A program made the position numbers and the translations under genes. Under the pieces are notes generated by a model that was not told where the DNA came from, ran no database searches, and worked only from the letters and a program-made list of their open reading frames with translations. This document shows, in pieces, positions 63,034 to 64,000 of a DNA stretch of 64,000 nucleotides; positions within the stretch are counted from its first letter, which is position 1; the number at the start of each line of letters is the position of its first letter. Source of the DNA: Numida meleagris (lineage: Eukaryota; Chordata; Aves; Galliformes; Numididae); NCBI RefSeq assembly GCF_002078875.1, contig NC_034424.1, forward strand, positions 3,176,092-3,240,091, in the 5' to 3' direction.

Positions 63034-63299
63034 GTTAAGGTTCAGGTTGGATATTAGGAAACATTTCTCCAAAAAGAATGGCAGTGCATTGGCACAGGCT
63101 GCCCAGGGAGTGGTGGGGTCACCGTCCCTGGAGGTGTTCCAGAACCATGGGGATGTGGCACTGGGGGACGTGGTCAGTGGGCATGGTGGGATGGGGTGGG
63201 GTTGGACTTGGGGATCTCTGAGGTCATTTCCAGCCTTAATGATTCTATGATCCCATGATTCTATGATTCCAACCCAAGCCATTCTGTGATTCTATAACT
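63034..63299 (+). mobile_element. CR1 LINE, 3' fragment with a second 3' tip
   Basis: It reads TTCAGGTTGGATATTAGGAA, GGACTTGGGGATCTCTGAGG and GATTCTATGATCCCATGATT. A further CR1-like 3' tip (CCAAGCCATTCTGTGATTC) follows at 63270-63299, so two ends may be fused here. Confidence 0.9.
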
Positions 63300-63399
63300 T
63301 TATCGCACCCAAGCTGCAACTTTTGCTCCCACAGCTTCTGCCCGAGCGTGTGCCTCCTCCTCCTGAAAAAAACACACGGTGTCGTGGCACCTGAAGGAG

Positions 63400-63668
63400 A
63401 ATCACAGAATCATAGAATGGCTTGGGTTGGAAGGGACCCCAAGGATCATCAAGTTCCAACCCCCCTGCCACAGGCAGGGCCACCAACCTCCAGATCTGAC
63501 ACTAGACCAAGCTGCCCAGGGCCCCATCCAACCTGGGCTTGAACACCTCCAGGGATGGGGCATCCACAGCCTCTCTGGGCAGCTGTTCCAGCACCTTGCC
63601 ACTCTCTCTGTGAAGAACTTCCCCTTGGCATCCAATCCAAACCTTCCCTCCTTGAGTTTAAGAAAACA
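63400..63668 (-). mobile_element. CR1 LINE, 3' fragment
   Basis: The plus strand reads AATCACAGAATCATAGAATG, GCTTGGGTTGGAAGGGACCC, CATCCACAGCCTCTCTGGGC and CCAATCCAAACCTTCCCTCC. It faces the copy at 63034-63299 tail to tail, about 100 bases away. Confidence 0.92.
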
Positions 63669-64000
63669 GAAACCAGCCCTGGCCCCAGCGCACAGAGCAG
63701 CACTGGCGTCAGGCACAGCAGATGACCTGGAGCGCTGCTACAGAGGAGGGCTGCGGGCAAGCTCATCCATCCTGCAGGAATCCCTGCAGCAAACCCTGGC
63801 TGCTTCCAGCCTCCCTGCACAGCCACCCAAACCTCAGCATCCCCACTGCTCACAGCTCCTACCACCCACGCTGCCACCCCCAGCTGCTCCACGGCACCAG
63901 TGGCAGCTCTGGACGGTGCAGGTCCTTGCAGCAGCACGGCGAGGGGACACTGCTCCAAACAAACCCCCGGCAGCGCAGCGAGCCCTCGCACAACTTGGAT

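Larger units (their letters stand above)
57487..64000 (-). other. ASTN2 intron, upstream part
   Basis: About 30 percent of this stretch is CR1 (eight pieces, including two tail-to-tail pairs). An AT-rich block at about 62350-62620 appears unique. No exon for the N-terminal ectodomain or signal peptide was found on the minus strand. Confidence 0.8.

Noticed and set aside
57487..64000. ASTN2 first exons with signal peptide
   Set aside because: No frame with a signal peptide or the N-terminal ectodomain was found. CR1 fills much of this stretch.

Overview
The window is a piece of bird nuclear DNA, most likely from a galliform such as chicken. The organism call rests on about 20 truncated CR1 LINE copies with typical CR1 3' ends (repeats of ATTCTATG), the lack of Alu-, B1- or L1-like copies, the moderate intron sizes and the coding sequence. 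I cannot fix the species or chromosome from sequence alone.

One gene is supported: ASTN2 (astrotactin-2), a neuronal membrane glycoprotein, on the minus strand. Its 5' end lies beyond base 64000 and its 3' end beyond base 1. Eight consecutive internal exons are present, all with GT/AG borders and compatible phases: 57486-57102, 43715-43566, 38028-37921, 26227-26081, 14889-14722, 6295-6211, 6046-5972 and 5868-5731. They total 1256 coding bases (about 418 codons) with no stop or frameshift. In order they encode transmembrane segment 1, the cytoplasmic loop, transmembrane segment 2, the start of the second extracellular part, a six-cysteine EGF-like module and the region leading toward the MACPF part. 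The signal peptide and N-terminal ectodomain exons, and the later EGF, MACPF, fibronectin-III and annexin-like exons, are outside the window.

From right to left: 57.5-64 kb is upstream intron packed with CR1; 43.7-57.1 kb is a 13.4 kb intron; 38.0-43.6 kb holds a degenerate ~50-bp minisatellite; 26.2-37.9 kb holds an 17/18-bp minisatellite interrupted by a CR1 and a CpG-rich patch; 14.9-26.1 kb and 6.3-14.7 kb are mostly unique intron; 5.7-6.3 kb is a tight three-exon cluster with introns of 164 and 103 bases; 1-5.7 kb is downstream intron. I saw no second protein gene, tRNA, rRNA or CRISPR array.

No wholly new biological system is evident. The points most worth a second look are the run of individually skippable exons across the cytoplasmic loop and second membrane segment, the possibility of an internal start just before that segment, the CR1 inserted inside a minisatellite, and three nuclear-receptor-like half-sites spaced exactly 24 bp apart.
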